From: Cellulomonas sp. NTE-D12
GTDB taxonomy: Bacteria > Actinomycetota > Actinomycetes > Actinomycetales > Cellulomonadaceae
Assembly (NCBI RefSeq): GCF_027923705.1
Contig: NZ_AP026442.1
Span: forward strand, 3,534,001 to 3,598,000
Length of the DNA stretch: 64,000 bases
Direction: 5' to 3'
Shown one piece after another: positions 24,560 through 32,142 of this stretch; within the stretch, counting starts at the first letter, position 1, and each line of letters starts with the position of its first letter. The translations under genes and the position numbers were made by a program. Under the pieces are notes generated by a model, which saw nothing but the letters and a program-made list of their open reading frames with translations, was not told the origin of the DNA and did no database searches.

Positions 24560-25744
24560 GGTCGCCGCCGGGGCCAGCGAGACCGCGAGGATCCGGTCGT
24601 CACCCGGGTGCGGGGTGCCGCGGCCGTCGGTGTTGTCGGTGAGGATCCACAGCTGGCCGTCCGGCGCACGCACCACGTCGCGGATGCGCCCGTACCGGCC
24701 CTGGTACAGCGGCGTCGACCGGCCCAGGTCGGCCACCGGCACCGCGCGCAGCACCGTGCCGCGCAGGTTGGCGACGAACACCGTGCCGTCCACCACCGCG
24801 AGGCCGGACGGGCTGGCCTCGTCCGTCGGCCACGTCTGCACCGGGTCCACGAAGCCGCGAGCGGTGCCGCCCGTGCCCTCGACCAGCGGCCAGCCGTAGT
24901 CCTTGCCCGGCACGATCGCGTTGAGCTCGTCCCAGGTGTCCTGCCCCAGCTCGCTGGCGACCATCCGCCCGTCGGCGGTCCAGCCGATGCCCTGCACGTT
25001 GCGGTGCCCGTAGCTGTAGACGGGTGAGCCCGGGAACGGGTTGTCGGCCGGGACGCCGCCGTCAGGAGTGATCCGCAGGATCTTGCCGCCGAGGAAGCTC
25101 AGGTCCTGGGCCCGGGATCGCTGGCCGGTCTCGCCGACGCCGACGTAGAGCATCCCGTCGGGACCGAACGCCAGCCGCCCACCGTTGTGGATCTGGCCGG
25201 ACGGCAGCCGGTCGATCAGGGTCGTCGACGGGCCGAGCCCGTACGAGCCCGGGGCGCCGGTGAGCGTGCACCGCTGCACCCGGTTGCCGTCCGCGCCGGT
25301 GGAGTAGGCGTACAGCCGGTGCTGGCCGTCGACCGCCAGGCCGAGCAGCCCGCCCTCTCCACCGTGCTTCACCCCCGGCACGGTGCCGACCACCCGCATC
25401 CCGCCGGCGCCGGTCAGCTCGACCACCTGGCCGGTGTCCCGCTCGCTGACCAGGGCGGTCGTCCCGACGAACACGATGGACCACGGCGACCTCAGCCCGG
25501 TGACCACGTCGACCGGGTCGCCGGTCGGGAGCAGGGCCGGCGGCGCGGTGGGCGTCGATGCGGGCGCTGCCGCGGTCGTCGCAGCGGCACTGGTCGTCGG
25601 CGCGGCGCCGGTCGTCGGCGCGGGCGCCGCCGTGGCCGTCGGTGCCGACGTCACGTCGGGTTCCGTGGTCACGCCCGGCGTGCAGGCACCCACCAGCAGC
25701 ACCGCGCCGACGGCCAGCAACGCACCCGCTCGGCTCCCGCGCAT
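24554..25744 (-). CDS. PQQ-dependent sugar dehydrogenase-like lipoprotein
   Basis: The 396-aa secreted lipoprotein has a signal peptide with lipobox LVGAC near residue 20. A Thr/Ala/Pro-rich linker follows (about 24-75), then a six-bladed propeller of the glucose/sorbosone dehydrogenase type. The latter shows LRSPWSIVF, EGGLLGLAV, HNGGRLAFGPDG, YSYGHRNVQGIGW and DYGWPLVEG, with the HNGG and GHRN histidine motifs of the active site. It would oxidise aldoses outside the membrane if PQQ is available. Many actinobacterial members are of unknown substrate. ATG at 25744 follows AGGGGGC. Confidence 0.88.
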   Translation of the reverse strand: MRGSRAGALLAVGAVLLVGACTPGVTTEPDVTSAPTATAAPAPTTGAAPTTSAAATTAAAPASTPTAPPALLPTGDPVDVVTGLRSPWSIVFVGTTALVSERDTGQVVELTGAGGMRVVGTVPGVKHGGEGGLLGLAVDGQHRLYAYSTGADGNRVQRCTLTGAPGSYGLGPSTTLIDRLPSGQIHNGGRLAFGPDGMLYVGVGETGQRSRAQDLSFLGGKILRITPDGGVPADNPFPGSPVYSYGHRNVQGIGWTADGRMVASELGQDTWDELNAIVPGKDYGWPLVEGTGGTARGFVDPVQTWPTDEASPSGLAVVDGTVFVANLRGTVLRAVPVADLGRSTPLYQGRYGRIRDVVRAPDGQLWILTDNTDGRGTPHPGDDRILAVSLAPAATG

Positions 25745-25849
25745 CGCTGCCCCCTGACGAACCCTCGGCCCTGCGACGACCTCTCGGCCCCGGATCGACG
25801 ATGCGCCGTCGACCTCGAGCGCGCCAGAGGTCGGTGTTGACACCGGCGG

Positions 25850-25907
25850 TACTCGGTGTCACTGTATACCGGTACCTAGGGCTACTGGATACCAGCGACA
25901 CCGAGTA
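25850..25907. promoter_or_regulatory. PadR operon promoter with 15-bp-arm inverted repeat
   Basis: The arm TACTCGGTGTCACTG (25850-25864) is mirrored by CAGCGACACCGAGTA (25893-25907) with one mismatch and a 28-bp centre. TTGACA at 25837-25842 is a good -35 and TGTATA (25863-25868) a possible -10, although the 20-bp spacing is long. The right arm ends 14 bp before the PadR start, so an autoregulatory operator is the obvious reading. Confidence 0.7.
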
Positions 25908-25921
25908 GAGGGGGTGAGGCG

Positions 25922-26251
25922 ATGAAGGGCCTGACGGAGCTGCTCAAGGGAGCGCTCGAAGGGTGCGTGCTCGAGCTGATCGGGCGCGAGGAGACGTACG
26001 GCTACGAGATCACGCGGAAGCTCAACGTGCTGGGTTTCGACGACGTGGTCGAGGGGACCGTCTACACGATCCTGCTGCGGCTGGAGAAGAACGGTCTGGT
26101 CGTCGTCACCAAGAAGCCGTCCGAGGTGGGACCGCCGCGCAAGTTCTACGCGCTCAACGATTCGGGGCGCGCCGAGCTGGCGGACTTCTGGGCACGGTGG
26201 GATTTCGTCACGTCGAAGATCGACCAGCTGAAGGGGCACAGCGATGTTTGA
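25922..26251 (+). CDS. PadR-family transcriptional regulator
   Basis: The 109-aa winged-helix protein has LLKGALEGCVLELIGREETYGYEITRKL (recognition region, 8-36), VEGTVYTILLRLEKNGLV (wing approach, 43-60), and PPRKFYALNDSG, the PadR family pattern. Its coding end overlaps the DUF1048 gene by 8 bp. As in other PadR-ABC units it probably represses its own operon until an exported drug or peptide is sensed. Confidence 0.93.
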   Translation: MKGLTELLKGALEGCVLELIGREETYGYEITRKLNVLGFDDVVEGTVYTILLRLEKNGLVVVTKKPSEVGPPRKFYALNDSGRAELADFWARWDFVTSKIDQLKGHSDV

Positions 26252-26609
26252 GTGGATCACCGTCGCGTACTGGCGCGACGTCTCGCGGCAGAAGCGCGAG
26301 TACAAGGCGATGCAGGCCCGGATCAACGCGATGCCGGACGACTACCGGTTCGTGTACCGGCGCATCGAGAAGTACCTGTGGCACCACGCAGGCGGCGACG
26401 GGATGGACATGCTCACCGTCCTGACCGACCTCGCCGAGCTGTTCGAGTCCGGCGTCGCCAACGGGCAGAAGGTGCTCGAGCTGACCGGCCAGGACGTCGC
26501 CGCGTTCGCCGACGAGCTGCTCGCCAACGCTCACACCTACACGGGCGACTGGCACGAGCAGCTGAACAAGGACGTCCGCCGGCACCTGGGCGGAGGCGAG
26601 GGACGATGA
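26244..26609 (+). CDS. DUF1048 protein
   Basis: The 121-aa helical protein (FEWITVAYWRDVSRQKREYKAM, MPDDYRFVYRRIEKYLW, MDMLTVLTDLAELFESG) matches DUF1048, which is habitually encoded between PadR regulators and ABC exporters. Its function is unknown. It overlaps PadR by 8 bp and the ATPase gene by ATGA, so expression is tightly coupled. Confidence 0.88.
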   Translation: MFEWITVAYWRDVSRQKREYKAMQARINAMPDDYRFVYRRIEKYLWHHAGGDGMDMLTVLTDLAELFESGVANGQKVLELTGQDVAAFADELLANAHTYTGDWHEQLNKDVRRHLGGGEGR

Positions 26610-27367
26610 GCGCCGCAGCGATCGAGATCCGCGGGCTGCGCAAGTCCTTCGGGACGACGACCGTGCTCGACGGCGTCGACCTGACCGTGCAGCAGGGGCA
26701 CATCGTTGCGCTGCTGGGCTCCAACGGTGCCGGCAAGACGACCACCGTGAACATCTGCGCCACGCTGCTGAAGCCGGACGCCGGCGAGGTGCGGGTCGCC
26801 GGTCACGACGTGGTGCACGCCGGTGACCAGGTGCGTCGCAGCATCTCGCTGACCGGCCAGTTCGCCGCGGTCGACGGGATGCTGACCGGCCGGGAGAACC
26901 TGGTGCTGATCGCCCGTCTGCGGGACCAGAAGGACCCGGCCGGCATCGCACGGCGGCTGCTCGAGCGGTTCGGGCTGACCGACGCCGCCGACCGGCGCGC
27001 GGACACCTACTCCGGCGGCATGACCCGCCGGCTGGACATCGCGATGAGCCTGGTCGGCAACCCGTCGGTGATCTTCCTCGACGAGCCAACCACGGGGCTC
27101 GACCCCGAGGGCCGGCTCGAGGTGTGGGCGACCGTGAAGGAGCTGGCTGCTGCCGGCGCCACCGTGCTGCTCACCACGCAGTACCTCGACGAGGCCGAGC
27201 AGCTGGCGGACCGGATCGCCATCCTGCACGGCGGCCGGATCATCGCCGACGGCACCCTCGCGGAGCTCAAGGCGCTGTTCCCGCCCGCCCAGGTCGAGTA
27301 CGTCGAGAAGCAGCCGAGCCTGGAGGAGATCTTCCTCGCCATCATCGGAAAGAAGGAGGCGGCCTGA
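26606..27367 (+). CDS. ABC exporter ATP-binding protein (DrrA-like)
   Basis: The 253-aa ATPase has Walker A GSNGAGKTT (about 39-47), signature YSGGMTRRLDIAM, Walker B VIFLDEPTTGLDP and the switch region LLTTQYLDEAEQLADRI. The QYLDEAE form and C-terminal region are typical of DrrA/daunorubicin-resistance type exporters. It partners with the permease that starts on its stop codon (TGATG). Confidence 0.94.
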   Translation: MSAAAIEIRGLRKSFGTTTVLDGVDLTVQQGHIVALLGSNGAGKTTTVNICATLLKPDAGEVRVAGHDVVHAGDQVRRSISLTGQFAAVDGMLTGRENLVLIARLRDQKDPAGIARRLLERFGLTDAADRRADTYSGGMTRRLDIAMSLVGNPSVIFLDEPTTGLDPEGRLEVWATVKELAAAGATVLLTTQYLDEAEQLADRIAILHGGRIIADGTLAELKALFPPAQVEYVEKQPSLEEIFLAIIGKKEAA

Positions 27368-28119
27368 TGAGCGCGCTTTCCCACACCACGGCACTGACCG
27401 GTCGTTCGATGAAGCACATCCTGCGCAGCCCGGACACGATCATCACGGTGGCGGTCACCCCGATCGCCATGATGCTGCTGTTCGTGTACGTGCTCGGCGG
27501 CGCCATCTCGGCAGGTGGCGGTCACTACGTGAACTACCTGCTGCCGGGAATCCTGCTGATCGCGGTGGCCAGCGGCGTCTCCTACACCGCGTTCCGCATC
27601 TTCACCGACACCCAGAAGGGCATCTTCGCCCGCTTCCACTCGATGCCGATCGGCCGGTCCGCAGCATTGTGGGCGCACGTGGTGACATCTGTGGTCTCGA
27701 ACTTCATCTCGTTGGCGCTGATCGTCGGCGTCGCCCTGCTGATGGGCTTCCGGTCGAGCGCCGGGGTCACGGCGTGGCTCGGTGTGGTGGGCATCCTGGC
27801 GCTGTTCACCCTGGCGCTGACCTGGCTGGCCGTGATCCCCGGGCTCACCGCCAAGTCCATCGACGGGGCGAGCGCCTTCGCCTACCCGCTGATCTTCCTG
27901 CCGTTCATCAGCTCGGCCTTCGTGCCGACCGCCACCATGCCGGGACCGGTCCGGTGGTTCGCGCAGAACCAGCCGGTGACGTCCATCGTCGAGTCGCTGC
28001 GGCACCTGATGGAGGGCCAGCCGGTGGGCGGCGCGATCTGGACGGCGCTCGCCTGGTGCGTCGGCCTGGCCGTGGTCGCGTACGTCTTCGCGATGCGGCT
28101 GTACCGGAAGACGGCGTAG
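27367..28119 (+). CDS. ABC-2 type exporter permease (DrrB-like)
   Basis: The 250-aa membrane protein has six hydrophobic segments and the ABC-2 pattern: RSMKHILRSPDTIITVAVTPIAMMLLFVYVLGG at the N-terminus, FTDTQKGIFARFHSMPIGRSAALWAHV in the middle, and LPFISSAFVPTATMPGPVRWFAQNQPVT near the end. It is the membrane half of the exporter in the PadR operon. Substrate is unknown; drugs or lipids are usual for the family. Confidence 0.93.
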   Translation: MSALSHTTALTGRSMKHILRSPDTIITVAVTPIAMMLLFVYVLGGAISAGGGHYVNYLLPGILLIAVASGVSYTAFRIFTDTQKGIFARFHSMPIGRSAALWAHVVTSVVSNFISLALIVGVALLMGFRSSAGVTAWLGVVGILALFTLALTWLAVIPGLTAKSIDGASAFAYPLIFLPFISSAFVPTATMPGPVRWFAQNQPVTSIVESLRHLMEGQPVGGAIWTALAWCVGLAVVAYVFAMRLYRKTA

Positions 28120-28134
28120 CGGGGATCAGCCCCA

Positions 28135-28163
28135 CAGGGACCGCAGCCGTGCTGCGGTCCCTG
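28135..28163 (+). terminator. Strong hairpin after the PadR-ABC operon
   Basis: A perfect 12-bp stem, CAGGGACCGCAG with CTGCGGTCCCTG, closes a 5-nt loop, 16 bp after the permease stop. There is no T-tract. It is the clearest terminator-like hairpin in the window. Confidence 0.8.
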
Positions 28164-28200
28164 GTCCGTGGGCGGCAAGGGGACTGCGCCACGCAGGCGA

Positions 28201-28252
28201 CTGCACCGCTCATCCGGCTGCACCGCTCATCCGGCTGCACTGCTCCATCCGG
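28201..28252. repeat. 17-bp tandem repeat, three units
   Basis: CTGCACCGCTCATCCGG occurs at 28201 and 28218, and an 18-bp variant with one substitution and one insertion at 28235. A further CTGC follows at 28253. It is short, intergenic and probably formed by slippage. Confidence 0.9.
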
Positions 28253-28342
28253 CTGCGAGTCTCGCCCGACCGAGTGCCCGCACCAACGACCCTGGCCCCC
28301 TTCCCGCGCCGGACGTGCAGGAGAGCCGATGTGTTCTCGGGC

Positions 28343-28374
28343 TGTACGCCTGGCGTACGTACGCGAGGCGTACA
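28343..28374. repeat. Nested intergenic palindrome, copy 4
   Basis: TGTACGCCTGGCGTAC followed by GTACGCGAGGCGTACA. The first half is a perfect 15-bp dyad (GTACGCC-T-GGCGTAC). Imperfect pairing extends to about 28324-28395, where AGCCGA faces TCGGCT, making this the longest copy. It lies between convergent genes, 52 bp from the ABC-F stop. Confidence 0.85.
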
Positions 28375-28426
28375 GCGCCGCAAGATATGTCGGCTCCGCT
28401 GGCTCCGGGCGGCGCGCGCCGGCTGC

Positions 28427-30058
28427 TCACCAGCGCGGCGCGCGCTCCGTGCCGAGCTCTGTATCGCGGAGCCGGCTCGCGGCGTCGAGCTCGATGACGG
28501 TGTCCAGGTCGAGGCGGTGCAGGAACGGGTGGTCGTGGCTGACCACCAGCACCGCGCCGCGGTAGGCGCGCAGCGCCTCGACCAGCTGGTCGACGCTGGT
28601 CAGGTCGAGGTTGTTGGTCGGCTCGTCGAGCACCAGCAGCTGTGGGGGCGGGTCCGCGAGCAGCAGCCGCGCGAGCGCCACCCGGAACCGCTCACCGCCG
28701 GACAGGACGGAGACCGGGCGGTCGACGGCGTCGCCGCGCAGCAGCAGGCGCGCGAGACGGTTGCGCAGCTCGCCCGTCGGCACGCTCGGCACAGCGGCGC
28801 GGACGGCGTCGAGGGCGGAGCCGTCGTCGTCCAGACCGTCCAGACGCTGCGGCAGGTAGCCGACCCGGTCCGTCAGCAGCGCGCCTGTGGGGCGCGGGCC
28901 ATCGGCGCCGTGGACCAGTCGCTCGAGCAGCGTCGTCTTGCCGACGCCGTTGGGACCGATCAGCGCCACACGCTCCGGGCCCTGGATCACCACGGTCCGG
29001 TCGGTGCCGACCAGCTCCGCCAGGCGGCGGCTGCGCGGCACGTCGGGATCGGGCAGGTCCAGGCGGATGTGCTCCGTCTCGCGCACCCGCGCCGCGGCCT
29101 CGTCCGCCGCGGCCTGCGCTGACGCGATGCGCGCCTCGAACCCCGTCCGCGTCTTGCCGGCCGTCACCTGTGCCGCCCGCTTGCGACCCCCGAGCAGGAT
29201 CTTCGGCATCCCGCCGTTGTCCCGGTCCGCACGTCCGGCCCGGTCGCGGCGGGAGATCGCGGTCTCGGCCGCCGCGCGCTCACGTCTCTCGACCCGCACC
29301 GCCTGCTCCGCAGTCCGCACCGCCTGCTCGGCGGCGGCCTGCTCCGCCTCGAGGTGCTCGCGCCAGGCGCTGAACGGGCCGCCGAACACCGTGAGCCGGC
29401 TGGCGTGGAGCTCCGCCGTCTGGTCCATCCGCTCCAGCAGCTCCACGTCGTGACTGACCACCACCAGCGTGCCGGGCCAGCGGTCGACCACGGCAGCGAG
29501 CGCCGCGCGGGACGGGCGGTCGAGGTTGTTGGTCGGCTCGTCGAGCAGCGTGATCGGTGTGCAGGCCAGGCGCAGACCGGTGATCGCGACGAGCATCGCC
29601 TCCCCGCCGGACAGCTGCCCGACCCGTCTGTCCAGGTCGGCGGCGGTGAGGCCGATCTCGCGGAGCGCGTCGGCAGCGCGGGTCTCGACGTCCCAGTCGT
29701 CGCCGACCGCCTCGAAGTGCCGCTCGTCCACGTCGCCGGACTCGATGGCGCGCAGCGCCGCGAGCGTGTGGGCGATGCCGAGCAGCTGCGCGACCGTCGT
29801 GCCGCTGGTCAGCGTGAGGGTCTGCGGGAGGTAGCCGACGTCGCCGGTGGTGGTGATGCGTCCCGACGTCGGCGCGAGACGGCCGGCAATCAGGCGCAGC
29901 AGCGTGGACTTGCCGGCGCCGTTGTCGCCGACCAGCCCCGTGCGGCCGGTGCCGAGGGTTCCGGTGAGGCCCGCAAGCGCCGTCGCACCGTCCGGCCACT
30001 CGAGGGTGACGTCGCGCAGGTTGATGGCGGGCGCGGGAGTGCTGGGGGATGACGGCAT
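28427..30058 (-). CDS. ABC-F family ATPase (ribosome-protection type)
   Basis: The 543-aa protein has two ABC domains and no membrane segments. Domain 1 has Walker A GDNGAGKST (K50), LSGGEAMLV and LLDEPTNNLD. Domain 2 has GPNGVGKTT, LSGGERFRVALARLLLA and VLDEPTNNLD. They are joined by a charged helical linker (about 220-310) of the P-site tRNA-interaction motif type. The family includes antibiotic-resistance proteins that dislodge macrolides, lincosamides or pleuromutilins, and translation factors such as EttA. Resistance is possible but not proven. ATG at 30058 follows GGAGC. The 5' leader is long. Confidence 0.9.
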   Translation of the reverse strand: MPSSPSTPAPAINLRDVTLEWPDGATALAGLTGTLGTGRTGLVGDNGAGKSTLLRLIAGRLAPTSGRITTTGDVGYLPQTLTLTSGTTVAQLLGIAHTLAALRAIESGDVDERHFEAVGDDWDVETRAADALREIGLTAADLDRRVGQLSGGEAMLVAITGLRLACTPITLLDEPTNNLDRPSRAALAAVVDRWPGTLVVVSHDVELLERMDQTAELHASRLTVFGGPFSAWREHLEAEQAAAEQAVRTAEQAVRVERRERAAAETAISRRDRAGRADRDNGGMPKILLGGRKRAAQVTAGKTRTGFEARIASAQAAADEAAARVRETEHIRLDLPDPDVPRSRRLAELVGTDRTVVIQGPERVALIGPNGVGKTTLLERLVHGADGPRPTGALLTDRVGYLPQRLDGLDDDGSALDAVRAAVPSVPTGELRNRLARLLLRGDAVDRPVSVLSGGERFRVALARLLLADPPPQLLVLDEPTNNLDLTSVDQLVEALRAYRGAVLVVSHDHPFLHRLDLDTVIELDAASRLRDTELGTERAPRW

Positions 30059-30158
30059 CGGGTGCTCCGTAGGTCGACGGGGGTCGTCGCGCCGCCGGCA
30101 GCGGTGCGCTGCGGCTGGCTGGTGGACGACCGGGGCGCCGTCGAGGCGACGGCTGCGG

Positions 30159-30179
30159 TCAGTCGACGTGGATGAGCAC
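30159..30179 (-). other. Possible six-residue leader peptide upstream of the ABC-F gene
   Basis: GTG-CTC-ATC-CAC-GTC-GAC-TGA encodes VLIHVD and ends 100 nt before the ABC-F start. The downstream leader is rich in complementary GC stretches. ABC-F resistance genes are often controlled by ribosome stalling on such leaders, but nothing here proves translation. Confidence 0.25.
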
Positions 30180-30254
30180 GGCAGCAGGGTGCCGTGGCGG
30201 CGCCGCGGGCGTCGAACGCATTTCCCGGAGCGCCTGGGCCCGGGGCCTAGACAT

Positions 30255-30283
30255 GCAAGCGGACACTTGCCTATTGTCGAGCC
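30255..30283 (+). promoter_or_regulatory. ArsR promoter and operator
   Basis: An inverted repeat GCAAG-N6-CTTGC at 30255-30270 lies immediately upstream of TATTGT (30272-30277), a -10 that ends 6 nt before the GTG start. This predicts a leaderless, autorepressed transcript. Confidence 0.55.
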
Positions 30284-30625
30284 GTGGGTGACGTGTTCAA
30301 GGCGCTGGCGGACTCGACGCGGCGCACCATCCTCGACGAGCTCGCCGAGCACGACGGGCAGTCGCTCTTCGAGATCTGTTCGCGGCTGACGATGCACCAC
30401 CAGAACACGTCCACCCGCCAGGCCGTCTCGCAGCACCTGGCCGTGCTGGAGGAGGCCGGCCTGGTCCGGTCCCACCGCGAGGGGCGGACCAAGATCCACC
30501 ACCTCGACACGTCGCCGCTGCGCTCGATCGTCGAGCGCTGGCCCCTGCCGGCCGACCCACCCGCACCCGAGCACGCACCCGAGCCCCGACCCGAGGAGGA
30601 GCAGCCATGCCCCGCATCACCCTGA
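30284..30625 (+). CDS. ArsR-family winged-helix regulator
   Basis: The 113-aa protein has the ArsR fold: VFKALADSTRRTILDELAEHDGQSLFEIC (4-32), RQAVSQHLAVLEEAGLVRSHREGRTKIHHLD (recognition helix and wing, 45-75). No metal-binding cysteine pair is apparent, so it is more likely a SdpR/metabolite-type member. A 19-bp overlap with the VOC gene makes a two-gene operon, a frequent pairing in Actinobacteria. Confidence 0.9.
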   Translation: MGDVFKALADSTRRTILDELAEHDGQSLFEICSRLTMHHQNTSTRQAVSQHLAVLEEAGLVRSHREGRTKIHHLDTSPLRSIVERWPLPADPPAPEHAPEPRPEEEQPCPASP

Positions 30626-30996
30626 CCAGCGTGCTGGTCGACGACCAGGCGAAGGCCCTGGCCTTCTACACCGACGTGCTCGGCTTCGTCGTGAAGAACG
30701 ACGTGCCGCTCGGTGAGCACCGGTGGCTCACGGTGGTCGGCCCGGGCGAGCCGGACGGCGTCGAGCTGCTGCTCGAGCCAGACGAGCACCCGGCCGCGCG
30801 CGTGTTCAAGGACGCCCTTGTGGCCGACGGGATCCCGTTCACGTCGTTCGCGGTGGACGACGTGCACGCGACCTATGAGCAGCTCGCCGCCCGTGGCGTC
30901 CGGTTCACCCAGCCGCCCGCCTCGATGGGCCCGGTGGTCACCGCCGTCCTCGACGACACGTGCGGCAACCTGATCCAGCTCACCAGCCCGGCGTGA
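30607..30996 (+). CDS. VOC/glyoxalase-fold protein
   Basis: The 129-aa single-domain vicinal-oxygen-chelate protein has TLTSVLVDDQAKALAFYTDVLGF at the N-terminus, GVELLLEP in the middle, and a final DTCGNLIQLTSP strand carrying a metal-ligand-type residue pattern. Such proteins range from glyoxalases to antibiotic-binding proteins; no specific substrate can be read. ATG at 30607 follows GAGGAGGAG. It is co-transcribed with the overlapping arsR-type gene. Confidence 0.88.
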   Translation: MPRITLTSVLVDDQAKALAFYTDVLGFVVKNDVPLGEHRWLTVVGPGEPDGVELLLEPDEHPAARVFKDALVADGIPFTSFAVDDVHATYEQLAARGVRFTQPPASMGPVVTAVLDDTCGNLIQLTSPA

Positions 30997-31080
30997 GCGG
31001 AGCGGCCCTGACACCGCACACCACCGAGCACGGTGAGCATTCATCCCGTCAGGCATCTTGGGCCCGGGATACTCCCGACG

Positions 31081-31126
31081 ATTCGGATGTTGCGACTGCT
31101 TCGAATATTGCGGTTAGATCTGAGTC
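31081..31126 (+). promoter_or_regulatory. Toxin-antitoxin promoter, probably leaderless
   Basis: TTGCGA (31090-31095) and TTAGAT (31114-31119) are spaced 18 bp apart and end 7 nt before the ATG at 31127. ATTCG at 31081 and CGAAT at 31102 form an inverted repeat around the -35, a candidate antitoxin operator. The stretch is visibly more AT-rich than its neighbours. Confidence 0.5.
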
Positions 31127-31576
31127 ATGGGTACCGCGTTGTCGAAGAGCCCCACCCCTGACGCCGAGGACTCGGCCGCTGCACGCGAGGCGCTCCGCGC
31201 CGTGAAGGAGTTCCTCGCCACCAGCGAGGCCCGACAGGTCGCCCTCCGGGTCGACGACACCGACGCGGTCGTCGTGCCGCGTGAGGTGGCTGAGGTGCTC
31301 GCCCGCGTCCTCGCGCACATGGCCGCCGGCGAGGGGGTCACGGTGCTGCCGGCCCACGCTGAGCTGACCACGCAGCAGGCCGCGGACCTGCTGAATGTCT
31401 CGCGGCCCTACCTCATCAAGCTGCTCGACAACGAGGCGATCGCGTACCGGACGGTCGGCACGCATCGTCGGGTCCCGCTCGACGCACTGCTGGCCTACAA
31501 GCGCGATGACGAGCAGAAGCGACGCAAGGCGGCCGACGAGCTGTCTGCGATCTCCCAGGAACTCGGGCTGGTCTGA
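31127..31576 (+). CDS. Excisionase-like HTH antitoxin
   Basis: The 149-aa protein ends in a MerR/excisionase-type helix-turn-helix (ELTTQQAADLLNVSRPYLIKLLDN, then IAYRTVGTHRRVPLDALLAYK; about 82-128). The N-terminal half is helical and acidic. It is followed after only 3 bp by a PIN-domain gene, the standard layout of this type II toxin-antitoxin family, so it should bind and neutralise the toxin and repress the operon. It forms the left edge of the defence island. Confidence 0.85.
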   Translation: MGTALSKSPTPDAEDSAAAREALRAVKEFLATSEARQVALRVDDTDAVVVPREVAEVLARVLAHMAAGEGVTVLPAHAELTTQQAADLLNVSRPYLIKLLDNEAIAYRTVGTHRRVPLDALLAYKRDDEQKRRKAADELSAISQELGLV

Positions 31577-31579
31577 GCC

Positions 31580-32128
31580 GTGGCCTTCGTCGTCCTCTAC
31601 GACGCCTGCGTGCTGTACCCCAACACCGTCCGCGACCTGCTCATTCGGATCCATCAGGCCGGCCTGGTGCAGGCGAAGTGGACGGACAAGATCCTCGACG
31701 AGACCTTTGCCGCGTTGCGACGCAACCGCCCTGACATCAGCGACGATCAGCTGAAGCGCCTGCGACGGCTCATGGTGAAGGCTGTCCCGGACTGCCTGGT
31801 CTGCAACTACGAGCCTCTGGTCGAGGGTCTCGAGCTGCCAGACCCGGCGGACCGGCATGTGCTCGCGGCCGCGATCCGCGCACGCGCTCAAGTGATCGTC
31901 ACCAACAACCTGCGCGACTTCCCGGCGTTGTACCTCGCTTCCTGGGACATCGACGCGAAGACGGCCGACGAGTTCGTGCTCGACCAGATCTCGCTCGACA
32001 AGCAGACTGTCTACGGCGCGATCGTCCGGATTGCCGACTCGCGCTCGAACCCTCCCGAGAACGTGGACGACGTCCTTGCCCACCTCGAACGGAGCGGGTT
32101 GGTCGAGTCGGTCGCGGCGCTGGCATAG
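31580..32128 (+). CDS. PIN-domain toxin ribonuclease
   Basis: The 182-aa protein has PIN features: the first acidic residue D8 in VLYDACVLYP, ILDETFAALRR near 40, the DPADRHVLAAAIRA cluster near 92, and VIVTNNLRDFP near 108. These supply the acidic metal-binding residues of the nuclease. A C-terminal helical extension of about 60 residues (DEFVLDQISLDKQTV) is typical of PIN proteins paired with excisionase-like antitoxins. GTG at 31580 starts 3 bp after the antitoxin stop. Confidence 0.87.
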   Translation: MAFVVLYDACVLYPNTVRDLLIRIHQAGLVQAKWTDKILDETFAALRRNRPDISDDQLKRLRRLMVKAVPDCLVCNYEPLVEGLELPDPADRHVLAAAIRARAQVIVTNNLRDFPALYLASWDIDAKTADEFVLDQISLDKQTVYGAIVRIADSRSNPPENVDDVLAHLERSGLVESVAALA

Positions 32129-32142
32129 CCCTTGGAGGGCTA
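32126..32142. terminator. Hairpin built from two convergent TAG stops
   Basis: TAGCCCT-TGG-AGGGCTA is a perfect 7-bp stem. The left TAG is the stop of the PIN gene and the right CTA is the TAG stop of the NucS-like gene. It is a compact bidirectional terminator candidate. Confidence 0.6.

Larger units (their letters stand above)
28120..28426. other. 307-bp intergenic region rich in repeats
   Basis: It holds, in order, a strong terminator, a 17-bp tandem repeat and the fourth copy of the nested palindrome. No gene was recognised. It separates the convergent exporter operon and ABC-F gene. Confidence 0.7.

Noticed and set aside
3983..28374. CRISPR-like repeats
   Set aside because: The four palindromes are kilobases apart, not regularly spaced, and there are no cas genes.
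28227..28497. Small peptides read through the palindromes (AVRLVYV.., LYAWCTY.. type)
   Set aside because: The same short peptides appear in all copies on both strands because the DNA repeat is conserved; no Shine-Dalgarno sequence or codon bias supports translation.
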